A DNA stretch of 64,000 nt from the NCBI GenBank assembly GCA_910574455.1, contig CAJSYZ010000009.1, forward strand, positions 1,672,031 to 1,736,030. Reading direction: 5' to 3'. Shown here in pieces: positions 22,213-36,200 of the stretch. The DNA is from Trichaptum fuscoviolaceum. Its lineage: Eukaryota; Basidiomycota; Agaricomycetes; Hymenochaetales; Trichaptaceae. Each line of letters begins with the position of its first letter. Within the stretch, counting starts at the first letter, position 1. Under the pieces are notes generated by a model. It saw only the letters and a list, made by a program, of their open reading frames with translations. It was not told where the DNA came from and made no database searches. Position numbers and translations under genes: made by a program.

Positions 22213-23091
22213 CTACCAAACCATACATGTGCTGCACTTGGATGGTAGAGCGATGATTCTCTCGCGGTCGGCCATCTCCGTTTTCAAGTCAATGATTTGG
22301 AGAGTCCTCTTGAGCGATTTGAGCTTCACGTAGAGAGTACTGTTCGGCTGCTCTTCCTGAAGCTCATTCGCGATTTCATTGAGACTTTTGATCACGGAGG
22401 TGAGGTCGTTTGGAAGGTCTGCCGTCAAGCCCTTTTTTAGCTCTTTGATGGCGATGCGCGACTTGGAAACGCTGTACTTCAGGCATTCGTCGAGTTCTCG
22501 TATCAGGTTTTCAACATCTCTCTGCAGCGATTGCCACTTTAACCTTCCCGCCTCTGCCTCATCCCCGCGCTTCGACTCCAAGGACCAAAAATGCTCTTGA
22601 GGAGCGTCGACAGCCATTTCAGCCCTGATCTTTTGGCCCAGATCATAAACGGTATTAGTTTTCCCCGGGCCCACGCGCGCCTCCCAAGTAGCGTCCCCTA
22701 CGTCTTCCTCCAGATGGCGTAACGCGATTCCCGCAAGCGGTTCTGCTTCAACACGCAGTTCCGACATTTGGCGCAAAATTTCTTGTGCAAGCGGAACACT
22801 TCGACTACGGTAGTTTTCCCATGATGACTTTGCTTTCGTCACGAGTTCATCTGCTACTTCAGAGGAATAAGACTGTGAAGTGTTGGTGGAGTCCAACAAT
22901 GCTTTGCCTCCAGAATCCGTTGGTGACTCTAATACTATATCATCTGCTCGCACAACTTTGGTGTGTTCCTTTGGAAGGCGAAACGACACCCTTTCAGGAG
23001 TACTGTCTTGCAGTAATATCCGCCCTATTTGACCATAATGATCATGAGTATTTTGCTGGTTGTAACGATCAAGCAGTATACTACATACCAT
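22213..23091 (-). CDS. Unrecognised protein, N-terminal frame
   Basis: A 292-codon frame read towards the hAT-like element's left side. It contains long helical and coiled-coil-like stretches (ENLIRELDECLKYSVSKSRIAIKE is followed by KSLNEIANELQEE), with a mixed-charge N-terminal part. It is either an independent gene or the first exon of the gene continued at 22127. The phase of the visible splice signals favours a further small intron or a separate start for the downstream frame. The family was not recognised. Confidence 0.45.
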   Translation of the reverse strand: MVCSILLDRYNQQNTHDHYGQIGRILLQDSTPERVSFRLPKEHTKVVRADDIVLESPTDSGGKALLDSTNTSQSYSSEVADELVTKAKSSWENYRSRSVPLAQEILRQMSELRVEAEPLAGIALRHLEEDVGDATWEARVGPGKTNTVYDLGQKIRAEMAVDAPQEHFWSLESKRGDEAEAGRLKWQSLQRDVENLIRELDECLKYSVSKSRIAIKELKKGLTADLPNDLTSVIKSLNEIANELQEEQPNSTLYVKLKSLKRTLQIIDLKTEMADRERIIALPSKCSTCMVW

Positions 23092-23589
23092 ACGGACTGG
23101 TTATTTCGGACTCCGTTGCAATCTCTATGGCAGGTGACAGCCCATTGAGTAGTACTGATTGATGCTTGAGCCCTATTTAATAACATTCAAGATGCCAGTG
23201 ATGACCATGCCTGTGAGTGATGAATTACTATTAAACCGTATAGTACTACACACCGAAGGCCTGCAATGCTTCTTTGATTGTGCTAGCCTTAGCCTGAGGC
23301 TGAGTCTTGTCATCATGCAAGTCTACCGCAGGACTAGTTGTCATTGTTTATTGTGCAGTTAGACTCGGAGTCTGCCAGCCTGCCAGTGAGTGAGCCTGAG
23401 TGACACGGCGATGGGCACAGGGTAGAGCATGACACGGGTGCACCTGCAGGTGCACCCGGATCCGTGATGCGCAGGTACCTGCGCAAAAAAACTGATACCT
23501 GGATCCGACCCGGAACCGTGGGAAACGGATCCGGGTCTACCTGGACCCGTTACCTGCAGGTATTGCAGGTACCTGATGCAACCCGCAGG

Positions 23590-24925
<1,336 letters not shown>

Positions 24926-25254
24926 TCATCGTAGTCGGCGGGGTCAAGAGGTTGAGTATAACTTCCATAGAGAGCTTCGACATAGCTCGGAAGTGGTCAT
25001 ATCGAGTAGAATGTGAGTGAAAGTAATGGCACATCGTTGCGTTCGTCGCGCTCAAGGTGGGCGCACGTGATTTACCGGGTACCTGCAGGTACCCGGTCAG
25101 GTACCTGGACAAAAAATATGCAAACCTGGACCTGCAGGTAAGCGTGGGAACCAGGTACCTGCGCACAGGTGCACCTGGAACCGCAGGTATTTGAGCGCAG
25201 GTACCTGCAGGTACCCACAGGTGACCTGTACCCGTGTCATGCTCTAGCACAGGG

Positions 25255-26440
25255 TCAGGGTCGCAGCCTTGGCGTAGTAGTATGTACTACTATGTAGTAC
25301 TTGTTACAATTTGAACTCAGCTTATCACTGATCATGATGCTGTCTCAGATAGTATTAGTAAGTCGGAGCCTCAAGTTCCGAGTGGCGCTAGGACCCCGAG
25401 GAGTCCGAATAGTACTACTACTACTAGTAGTATCATACTCAGGCTAGGCCTGCCGGAAACTCTTGAATGGATGGGTTTTATCCGGACAAAACACTTCAAC
25501 TTGAACTGTGGATTCTCTTACTACTAGTAGTACTAGAATTCGGAAAAGAGCGGGACTGGGAACTTTTAGCGCAATTTTAGTCGGACTGCCGGGCAGGCCT
25601 TTGGCAGTCCTTTCATCCGGACTCCGTACCCGGGCCATGCCTTCAAGTTGGTTGCATCATGATCCGGGGATGGTTACTATCCAAATCCGATAAAAGCTTT
25701 GGCAGGCCTTTAAGTTGTGCCGGGCCACTGCCGGGGTCTGCCGCCTCCGAGTCAACTTCAAGTTGAACTTGAAGTTGCCACTGGCAGTGGTACAAGCCTT
25801 AGGTCGGAAAAAAGAATCGAAGTTCAGGATCGGCGCCCGGTCTTTCAGAGAAGAATTCAGCAACAACTTGAATACTACTACTAGTATAGGGCATTGTTAG
25901 CCAAACTTGCAACTTGAACAGGCCTCCGCACTTTTTGGGGTGATTTAGCTGGAAATTTACTTCACATTTTTCAAATTTTGATTCCTTCAAATACTATCTG
26001 GAATGCCAGTGTACTACTACTACTACTAGTAGTAAGCCTAGAGCCTGAGCTCAAACTTTTCAAAGAACAATTATCCGGACAACTTGAACTTGAAGGCCCG
26101 GCATGATCATCTGCGCCGGTGTCACGGCCCGAGCAGTAGCCTGAGTATATAGTACTCAGGCTAAGGCTGGCACTGGCAGTACTAGTACTAGGGCTTCAAC
26201 TTGAACTTGTTCAAGTTCAAGTTGCTGGGGTCCTGTGCCACTGTGGCACTGCTGCCACCAGTGCTGGCGACCACTGGGCAGCCTGCGGGTATGGTTTCAA
26301 CTCAAGTTACTACATAGTAGTACCGACGGGGCCACAGCGGCGTGTGCTAGTGATCCCCCTGTTGCCGTATAAGTACTCACTGAGCTGAAAGCTCGAGCCC
26401 ACTTTCACTATTCAAGTTGCTCTTTGACAAGACTCTGAAA
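25255..26440. other. Word-rich intergenic DNA of the giant element
   Basis: No gene. It is dense in the recurring palindromic words (TACTACTAGTAG, TTCAAGTTCAAG, CACTGGCAGTG, GACTCGGA, GCCTGAG). It forms the 5' flank of the gene that starts at 26441. Confidence 0.6.
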
Positions 26441-28372
26441 ATGTCATACCTCTACTTCAGCGATCCGGATGACCATGATACAGACTCGGACACTGGCAGT
26501 ACTACTAGTGACGACTCGTATTCAAGTTACGAGGCGGATCCTCTTAGTGGTAGAAAAACTCAAATCATCTAACATCGAGCGCAAGACTCAATTGAAGACA
26601 GATGGTCGTCTACTTTCTCTAGACTTTCACGGCTCTACAGGCTTCGTCGAAGGCGATCTCCTCAAACGACTTGACGTGTTCGCTAAGAACTCGAACGTCG
26701 GAATCCAGGCCATTGACACACTCTCCACGAAGATAGTTAACGAGATACGGCATAATCATTATCGCCGTTATGCGACCCAGAATGACAAACTTCTTCTCTC
26801 CACGGTGGCCATCTTTAAGATAGTGGTCCAACAGACAAGACGAGCCCTTCATGATTACCAAGAGGAGCTAGACAAAGTCAAGAAAAGGCAGTTGTTGATA
26901 AACTTCCGGGCAGTACGGAACTTGACTAATCTCCTCAAGTACATGGGCGACTTGAATGATGTGCACCTTACAAACGTAAGTCATAAATTCATTACAACTC
27001 GGACTTGCCACTGGCAGTGTACCAGTCGTGATAATATTTGTACTGACTTTCTTCTCCGGTGATTGCCAGTGGACGTCCGCTGAATTTGCTATTCGGAACA
27101 CTGTAGGCGATATAAGGTTAATGGTGGTGTTGGCGCTTGCGGAGCTCCTTCCAAGTTCTGAGTTCATATCGCGAGAACGCCGAGAGTACTATACTAGGTT
27201 CATCAATGGTACCGGATGGTCGAAATTTCTGGATCGCGTAACGGTCTTTTATCACTCACACTACGTGTTCTATCCAGTTGGCTTAAAAGGGGATGGGAGG
27301 TGGATACACCAGAATTCCATATTCTCCTGCTTTCAGAACAAGTTCTTCGAATCCTCTTACCTTAATGATGCTAGTACGCGTCACGGTCGAGGCATGATTC
27401 GACTTCCGACGGCGATCCAAAACTCTACTACCAATGACAACTACTCTCACCCGCACGCCATGGAATTTTCGCTGCCAGTGTTCACATCAGGCCTTGACTC
27501 GTCCACGTCGACAGTGCAGCGCACGGCTTCCGGGCGTGACCCTAATGACTCGCCAGTGGTAATAGGGGGTCCTGTGCAAGCGTTGAGGTTCTTCGTCCCT
27601 CTGCTTATATGGTCGTACAACGCGTGCAAGGAATGTTTGGTTTTGTTAGATGCCCTCATTGCACAAGTTCATCAGGAAGTCTCCATCCCAGACTCATTGG
27701 CAGGTTCGGCATCGGCAGATCGAACACCGAAAATGAAGGTAGAAGTTGATTACTCCGCTGTATTTCTACACGGTTCAGCGGTGGATGTACGCCACCGATT
27801 GGCACGCTCAGGCGACCTCGTCAAGCTTGTTTCCGTCATCGACGCTGTGGAGAAGGAGGATGCTGTTCAGGATACCACAAAGCCATCCATCAAATTGTAC
27901 ACTGTTGGTGAAGTGGGCAAGATGGAGGATGCTGTACACCGGCAGAAGTTCGAGGATGAACTACGCAAAGAACGCCAGACCTTCCTGAACAAATTCAATT
28001 TGATCAAGAAATGTCTATTAATTCTTACGGACGACCTCTTTATGCACGTAATCCTCCATCTCAACGTTCGACCGACAGTACAAGAACGGGCGGGAGTAGT
28101 CGCCAGCAACCCTCTTGTCAAGGTCCTCGAGGGTGATTTTACGTGGCTTAGTCCAGAAACTTCACCAATCCGATGACGATTATGACTTCAACCGCGAGAA
28201 CCTTTTTTCGACAGAGCGCGAGATGGATTCTTTCGTCTCCACAGCAGTTGGTAGTGAATCAATTTTTTGTGAAGACTACAAAATCTTACTAGCGCTTCTC
28301 GAAAACCTTAATCCTCTTGGAGACGACTCTTCGAACATCAGCTCGGGACCCATTCGCGATGGTAGTAACTAG
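26441..28372 (+). CDS. Unrecognised ~600-residue protein of the giant element
   Basis: The first ATG (26441) opens a short acidic frame (MSYLYFSDPDDHDTDSD). The main frame continues in another phase from about 26550, so a small intron or a frameshift lies at 26510-26580. An intron at about 26976-27068 (ACGTAAGT to TTGCCAG) and another at about 28096-28156 (61 nt) link three open stretches in phase. The product is largely helical, with a basic patch (LDKVKKRQLLINFRAVRNL), a hydrophobic stretch (VQALRFFVPLLIWSYNACKE) and a charged C-terminal helix. No known domain was recognised. It is convergent with the transposase gene. By size, place and sequence style it is a companion of the genes at 19915-23091. 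Confidence 0.5.
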
Positions 28373-28951
28373 GGTGCTCAGGCAGGTCCGGCTTCTACGA
28401 TATTGACCCTCACTCATGTGGGATAACTTTGTGCTTGTACTGTGTCGCAAATGTCTACTATACTAGTACGCAATAAGGACTCGGAGGCTTTTTTTTCATT
28501 CTACATTCCGTTCAAGTTATTACTATTCGAATATTTCATTTATGTTTATGAAAGGTTATTCAATTTGTCAACTTGAAGGGTTGTACTGATATTTTTCATC
28601 AGTTTACTCCCTTTTCAAGCTCCTCTGTGCTGTACTACTAATCTGCGAGCGCAGCGCAGATTAGTAGTACTAGTATTGGTATAGTTTGAAAACGTTGGTA
28701 TTGTGATGTGAATGTTTTCTTGATTACTACTTGTATTAAATAAAATAGAAAGTTTATTTAGCTTGAAGGTCTAAGTTCAAGTTGTGCCAGCCTGCCAGTG
28801 AGTGTACTCCGACTCCGACTCCAAGTCGGAGTCTACTTATTACTAGTAAGTACTACTAGTACTAGTAGTAAAATGGACATCGTAGTACAGAGAATTCCAA
28901 CCATCGTGCCTACTGTACTTTGTGTGCTAAATGAAGAGTTTGTTTTTATCA
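28373..28951. other. Intergenic between convergent genes, with hairpin
   Basis: No gene. It contains the perfect hairpin at 28632-28670 and further palindromic words (TCCGACTCCGACTCCAAG, TACTAGTAGTAAG). Confidence 0.6.
28632..28670. repeat. Perfect 16-bp inverted repeat, 7-nt loop
   Basis: The arms are GTACTACTAATCTGCG (28632-28647) and its exact inverse (28655-28670), with loop AGCGCAG. It lies between the 3' ends of two convergent genes. Confidence 0.9.
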
Positions 28952-31900
28952 TTATCTACTTTCGTACAATGTTTCGTGCATGTGCATGTCTACAAATCGG
29001 TTAACATAGAATCTATCATAAAAGTCCAAGGACTCCTCGGGTGTCAATGACTTTGGAGGACATTCATCACCCTTTGGCACCCCAAGGAGGTGAGCCAAAC
29101 GAAAGATATCCCCTATACCTATCACAAATAGCTTCGGAGCCTTGCAGTCACGGTGGTAGTAGTGACGTCTGCCACTGGCTTTCACACCAGGACAGGTGGT
29201 AAAGGTGTCTAACTCATATTCCGGCTCGACAATCCACATACTTGTTTTTTGGTCAGGCGAGTCTCCAACACGCTTGAAAAATTGGACGAGAGCGCATTCC
29301 TGACGTTTCAATTTACTAACGGCAAAGGAGAAAAGAAGCATAACTCGGGCAACTCGCATTCCTGCAAACCCCTTTTTGCGAGTATTAACTCGAACAAGGA
29401 CTGCATCACGTCTTGCCTTTCCGCGCCAAGAGGGATTGGACCTGATCACCTCCCTCATTGCTTGTTCTATAGGGATCGATTCGCCACGGAAGGCAAAGAA
29501 AGCGGTGGCTGAATGGAAAATTGAAAAGTCATTGCTTATGTCCAATTCAACTGCTGGTTCGGCTCTGCCAGAGGAGCCCCTTAAGTTGGAGTTGTGCTTC
29601 TCGTACTTGTTGAATAAGTAGTCTTTAATGAGCTGTGGGAGTTTTCGGAGCTCTGGATGGCCTTTTATCGCCGCAAGAGCGTTAAGTTGCTTAGGGTACA
29701 CCGTACTGGACTCTGCAAGGATGATATCAAAGAAGTCAGATGTGCAGCACCAAAAGCATGGGTTACTAAGTACTAATACTTACGTGACTTCGAAGCCATT
29801 AACATCAAGCTCAAAGGGTCATTTCTGCCACCCAAGCGCATCTGGCGTTCAGCATGTAGTATGTCATGAACCGCAAGATGCTGAGGCCCATGCACTAAGC
29901 TTTCGGGATCTTCCAGGTCTGCAATTTCGTTGAGTTCATTATTGCCCACAATGTCATCGAAGAAGTCCTCTGTATCATCAGCTGCGCCAGCTACGGGTGT
30001 ATCATGATCATGGTGCATCTGCTCCTTCCGAATTTGGGTCCTCTCAGCCTGAGCGTCATCTGTCTCCGACTCTGACATATTCCTGCGCAGAACATCTTGC
30101 AAAGCTCTCCATGAAGCCTCAGCCAGAGGACTTTCCAGCATTCCACGCCTCTTGAAGTCTGCCCTCGATGCAATAAGTTTACTGAGACGTTGGTTTGCTG
30201 TGATCATCTGACCCAAAGGATCATTTCTGTTTGAGCGTCGCCATGTTTCCTTCACCGCGTAAATGTGTTTATTCTCTGTGATCGATGAACACAGACCACT
30301 CGGTGCAGCGAACAGAGGGATCATTGTAGGATAGTGGATCATGGCATGCTGTCGTGGAAGTGAGAAGTTATCCCGGATGCCTTTAGCTATATATTTGCCG
30401 ATAACGGTGAAAGTGATCCAAAGAGGCTTTGATTTGATCAAGAGTTGAGACTGTAATCGTGTACCGACGCACAAGGTAACAGAAGTCAAGAAATGCACTC
30501 AATGCGCGAATCATATCATCGTGCGCAATGCCCACAATAGCCGGAAGATACACCTAAGCAAGTTGCATCAAATATCAGCAAACCACCGCCTCGAACAAGA
30601 CAGAAAGGTCATATACTTTCATAAGTGCCTTAGAATCATTGCCTGTCCATTGCTTGAAGCCTCGGCCTTCGGGAAATCTGCGAAGTCCAGGAAAAGGAGC
30701 AGCAACTCTGATTCTACGCGGAGATTAGCAGCAGTATTCACATTAAACAACTTGTGAAAAAACAGCACCTTTTATCCACAACGTCCAGCTCTGTCGTGGT
30801 CAAGCTCTGGCAAATCCACTCAACAAGGTGATCCTTAAATACGCCTTTGATCATTTGGTGCAGTAGGTCCGGAGAAATGAGATCGCATATATCTGCACGT
30901 GGAAAGTCATTGGTGAAGGGCTATGGAGCATAGTCGTGGTCAGCTCACATTGTATGGAGAGTTTAGAACACTTACCACAATATCTTGGTGGAACCCATAC
31001 TCTTTTCGAACCGTTGCTCTACTTATGCTGTTGTCATCCACCTGTTCTATCAATCGTTCGTGTAGCTCTTTTGTTCGAGGATTTGTAACAAATTCCGGAT
31101 TATCTAGATTCTTGTGAGGTGATGTACATCTATATGGCCACAGTAAGTCATTTTCTCTAACTCGAGTTGGATGTGATTTTTGGAAAGGACAATACTTACT
31201 TGCAGCACCATCCAGTGCATATTGCGCATAGACTCACCTGTTCCGGATAATCGGCTATATACGAGCCGAGTCCGAGAACTGACCTACGCAAGTGACCATC
31301 AGGGCACCGGAGAATGGTTTGTTCATTGTTTATGGACATTGCTGTCTTCAGTGGACTCAAGATTCTTGATATAGATGAATGAAAGATTTGATGTCTAAAG
31401 CGACGGAAGTCATCTGACTTTTCATACTGCCGTTCAGCTGCAAAGCATCAGAACTTGAACACAAATGAATAGCTCAGTTTTTGACACACACTCTTTGGTA
31501 TTGCTAGAAATGCTACGAGCTGGACTGTATTCAGCTTTTGGGACCGCCGGGCCTTGTTAGATACATTTCCTATTGAAAGATATAACGGATAATATTCGTT
31601 GTTGCCAGTTCCAACGGAGACTGTTGTCTTGTCGCTCCCTAAGATGACCGGAACGAACATAGACCCATGGACCGCTTTATCTTCGGCGAAGATTTTGTTC
31701 TAAGTCAAGGATTATCAATACACTTCTTCCAACTTTGAATGCTGCATGATTCATGACTTACAGCCTGTTCCCAAGCAAAGTTTCCGGACATGTAGTTTCT
31801 GAAGACTCGTTCTTTGTTGTCATCAGAGTCCTCCTTCGGCTGATACTCACGAAACGGGACATAGTCGAATTCGCCTTCCAAAGCTGGATTATCCACCAAA

Positions 31901-32930
31901 TTCCGGATCACTTCCAAAGGATCCCGATACCAAACATCATATTCTTTCCTCTTCCATGACTCGGTGTTCTCATTTGTCACCTTTTGGCCATTGTCGTCTG
32001 TGTAGAAGTTACTAAAGGATTTCCAAGACACATCACCGACTTTCGTAGCATCAATGACGTTATACATTTTTTGCGCGTCTCCATTGAGTAGCGTACTAGT
32101 TGAACCCAGATCTAAGTCATCGTCAGGCTCTGTCGCATCCAATTTGGAACATCCGCAAGATTTTACATTCTCCGCCGCCTGAATCAGCTGATAAGCCTTC
32201 ATGATTCCCAGAAGCTTTGTTATGTTCCCAGCAGACATTTGCTCTTCTCGATAGAGAAAATCTGCGAGCTCAAAATCTGCTCGACACGAATAGGGGAAAC
32301 CAGTCATTTGACGCAGATTCGTTTCGCGGAGCGGGTGAGTCTTCATATTCTAAGAAGTTCCCTTCTGTATCGCATGGAGTGGCTGCACAATGTTTGGTGT
32401 CAAAATGCTACAGTAAACCGGGAACAATTAATTTGGCGCGCACCATTCAAGTATCTGTGATACACCTTCAAGTTATCCTCACTCTCCTTATAATCTCCAA
32501 TGTCGGAATCCAAGTCTTCAGAACGGCCACTGTCACTTCTGGTGACAGAATGGGACAGAGAATGAGGTCTGTCCAAATCTTGAAGCAGCTCGTCTCGGCC
32601 TATACTGAGCATCGAGATATCCTGTGTAAGCATGGAAATATCGTAATCGTAGGAGTCAGAGCCGCTCTCAGAATGACCCTCTGTTGGAAGTTCGGACAAC
32701 CTCAGGAGAGCTCCAAGTTGAGGACTTGGAGCTCGTATGGGTCGAATAGGTGACGATTCATATTCGTGACCACAGGCAGAAGAACTTGCCAAGAATGACG
32801 TCGGATGAGCTGAATATTCATGTCTTGCTCTTCCAGATTGACTCTTGAACGTCCTACTACAGCCGGGCAAGGTGCATCGAATAGTTGGTGGAAAATGAAA
32901 GGGATCGTGCTTTTTCCGTGTCGCTGGCAT
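28952..32930 (-). CDS. Plavaka-type transposase (CACTA-like), apparently complete
   Basis: A many-exon gene on the minus strand. The N-terminus (from the ATG at 32930; an in-frame ATG at 33173 is possible) has a C2H2 zinc finger (CTLPGCSRTFKSQSGRARH), the usual DNA-binding start of Plavaka proteins. Next come ELADFLYREEQMSAGN, then YDVWYRDPLEVIRNLV with FDYVPFREY, then VPVILGSDKTTVSVGTGN and YYPLYLSIGN, all family blocks. Around 30650 the sequence reads RFPEGRGFKQWTG, then DNFSLPRQHAMIHYPTM, SSITENKHIYAVKETWRRS and, at the end, IRSNPSWRG and MWIVEPE. The exons joined without a visible stop wherever I checked splice sites, for example a phase-matched intron near 32385-32445. The enzyme should cut at the element ends and move it. 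It is the only transposase found and the likely mobiliser of the 35.8-kb unit. It is divergent from the gene at 33209, with about 280 bp between starts. Confidence 0.88.
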
Positions 32931-33208
32931 CAACTTGAATGTAACCTCAGTAGTAGTACACGTTGACAATTGGGACTCACAGCTGAGCCTCACTGGCACT
33001 GGCAGGCTGCTAGCACTGGCAGTGACTCGGACTCGGAGTGCCACTGGCAGTGAACTTGAACCTGAGTTAAAATTAGTCATAGAGTAGTCACGGTAGTAGT
33101 GGGCGTAAATTTTCAACTTGTCTAAGATAGACGCCCCCGCCTCCCTGATCTTGAACTTGCACCTTCGACACATCTTATCATCATACAAGTCTCAAAACAC
33201 TGCACAAA
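32931..33208. promoter_or_regulatory. Bidirectional promoter region, transposase / companion gene
   Basis: Two genes diverge from this ~280-bp stretch. It contains a dense cluster of the palindromic words (CACTGGCAG, GACTCGGACTCGGAGT, CCACTGGCAGTG, ACTTGAAC). A frame open through it yields only biased residues encoded by those words, which favours the start at 32930. Confidence 0.5.
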
Positions 33209-36200
33209 ATGTCAACTCAAAGACAGACAAGAGCTAAGAACAGCGAAAAGCACCCCGGAGCAGTCGTTGGACAACTCAGAACAAGACGAACACAGGAGGA
33301 GATATTGCGGGAGAAGGAAGAAAAAGAGAAAAGGAAAGTACGGCAGGCAGAGAGGCGGGATGAGGCATTGAAGGAGAAGGAAGAGAAGGAAAAGCAGAAG
33401 GAAGAGCGGGCAGCCTTCCGCAGAGCTGCGGCCCAGCAAGTCGCGGTTGCGAAAGAGAGGAAAAAACTCGCTGCGGAGCAAAAACGGGCAGCAAAAGAAC
33501 AAGAGGCAGCTGACAAGGTTCGCAAGAAGGTGACTGCAGCAGAGAACCAAGAAGCAGCGATGCTAGAGACCGTAGAGCTTGAAAACAACTTGTCAAAGGC
33601 TCTTGAGACACGCACCCAGATGGGCTCAACAGTGCCCAAACTCACTGGCAAACGTGGACGTAGAAAGCCAAAAGGCGAAGCTAGCAGTAAGTCTTCAACT
33701 TTAGATCAGTGATGACACAGATCATTTGAACTGGCATAAACAGACTCGAAGAACGATGTTAAAGACGTATCGGGTTGTGAAGATGGACACAACGAAGACT
33801 TGGATATTCGTGAGTAACATTGCCTATACATTTTCAGATGATCTCAAAGCTTGGAGGTTGAACACTGTGACTCACCTTAATGCGAAGCAGCGAGTATGGA
33901 TGAGCCAAACAGGGAGCCTGCAAAAAAGGCTAGGAAAGAAGATTCCAAAGGTGAACTTCCATTTCGCACACGTGTGCAGACCGCAAAGATGTCCAGGTCT
34001 GCCGCCACCGTGACTCCCAGCGACGCATTCTTTCACGCTCCTGCAGGACCGAACGAGAGTCTTTCTGGTGAAGAAACGGACATAATAGACTCGCCCGCTA
34101 CGTCAAGGCGGAACGACAAGACAAAACGCCCTGTCAGGGCGCTTCGCAACACAGATGATTCCACTTTCATTGGTGAAGAGGGTGGAGGTCTTGAGGTGCC
34201 AGTGGCAGGGATAGACTCAGAAAGGATCAATTTGTGAGTTTGAGGTTTGAATCTTGCATTGCGTCTGAATCAGTATCTGGTACTGTCAAGTCGATGTAAT
34301 GGTGAGTGAGAAGCTTGATTTAGACTCAATTATTAAACTCATACTAGTATGATCATCATCATCCCGACTACCTACTCAGGCTACTACTACCGTGACGCTC
34401 CCGGGCCGAGACCCAACTTCAAGTTGGAAATCCTTCACCTGCAACATTGACGCTCTTGTCTTTGCTACCACTATATTATGACCTTGCTGACGCAAAGCTG
34501 CACCAGACACACCGTCGAATTGCCAGATGATGAAAACTTAAGTCCCTGGGAGGATGAAGGAGAAACAATAACCCTTACAAGCTATCATGGTGTAAAAAAT
34601 AGCACAATCAGCGTGCAACAGAAGGCACATCTTGTCGATTCGGAATCAAATGTTGTGAGTTGACGGAGCATTAGAATGGCAGATGCAGTCTGAATAACTT
34701 GTTTATAGGGCGGAAGCGATCCGAAGAGGCTAACAAGGCCGGCTCAAGCTTGTGTGAGTCCGACTGATTACTGTTCGATTCATGTCAGTTGCTCCATGAC
34801 CGTTTGTTCATATTCCTTCGTTATTGTTTATCTGCCAACTGCCGTCTCATGAACAGGATGGAGGTAGCAGCAACGTCAACTCGAAGAAAAGGAAGTTATT
34901 GCGTGACACTCTTTCCGGGTCGCAGGTTTCAACGGTAAGCGATGTCATATCATTCTACATTTTTTCAATCTACTGAGTAATCCCTTCCCGTACTCGAGGA
35001 TAAGAATAACAAGATAAATCCAGGTGGACAGGTGAGTACCAGACAGTGATCTTCATGGTACATCCTTCCTTCATTGCTTACTGAATTGGTATTTTGATAG
35101 GATGCAAACAAGAGGACTGCTATTTCGCAGCTTAGCGCACCGGTAAGTCTATCTTATCTCAACTTCTCTCGTTCCCCCCTTATTTATGGTTGTAAGGTGC
35201 AATCACTAGCCTTGGAACCCCGTGTACAGGTATGTGTGAGTGTCGATGCACTGTAGGCTCACTTCCGGTGCTCTCCTGTGGCAACTATTCGTTTCCTTCT
35301 TCACTTCAAGTTGAGCGCTAATGTGTGAATATGAATAGGACATCACAGTCACAAAGAACGGAAAGAGGAAGTCGCCACCAGACACCGACTCTCAGGTTAA
35401 TGTGGTAATTCTTCTACCTTCACGTGCAATGAATTCCTTCATTTTATGTTTACTTATTTTAAACCATCTCAATAGGCTAATAAGGCTGTCAAGATCAAGA
35501 AGTCATTGTTGACTGACATGGACACACAGGCCGGTGCCACAGTAAGCGTCAATTCTATGGTAACCGGCATTTTAAGTTCGTATCTGATCAGGCGGAAAGG
35601 ACTTGAGTAAGAAGAGGAAACCCTCTGACATTCCTTATCGGCCTGAGGCCGATATGACAGTAAGTGCTTCTTTTCGAGCTGTTCACTTGCCACGGATAAC
35701 AGCTTTCTGACGTGCTGCAGCCGGAGCTTGGATCCGCTACCTCTAATCGCAAGAGGCAGTCGCTGGTGGCTGATAATGAAGTAAGTGAGAGTCGATTGAT
35801 ACACTCTAAATGTAGACATTCACCTTTTTTTCTTACTAATAGTCTGGTGGTCGAAAGATGTCGTTAGCACCTCGAGCACCGTCCCTTGCAATGACGAGAG
35901 CATCCTGCACCCCCGGACCCGAAGTGTTAGTGACTGGGGCTTATCAAGGTCATCGCAAAGTCTCTCGGACTACTAGCTCAGTTTGTCGAATCAAATTCAT
36001 TTCTATGACATATTTTGCTGATTTACTTATATGCAGACATCAGTGGGACTTGAGGACAAGGATCAAAATGAAGGAAGGGAAGGATCTCGCGTGCCAGGCA
36101 GGAAAAGGGCGACGAACCAGTGTCTCCCTCCCGGTACTCAGGCAGGATGGACTCATATTCTATTACCTTCACTATTTCGCGCAGTTGGAAAGTCCGTCAC

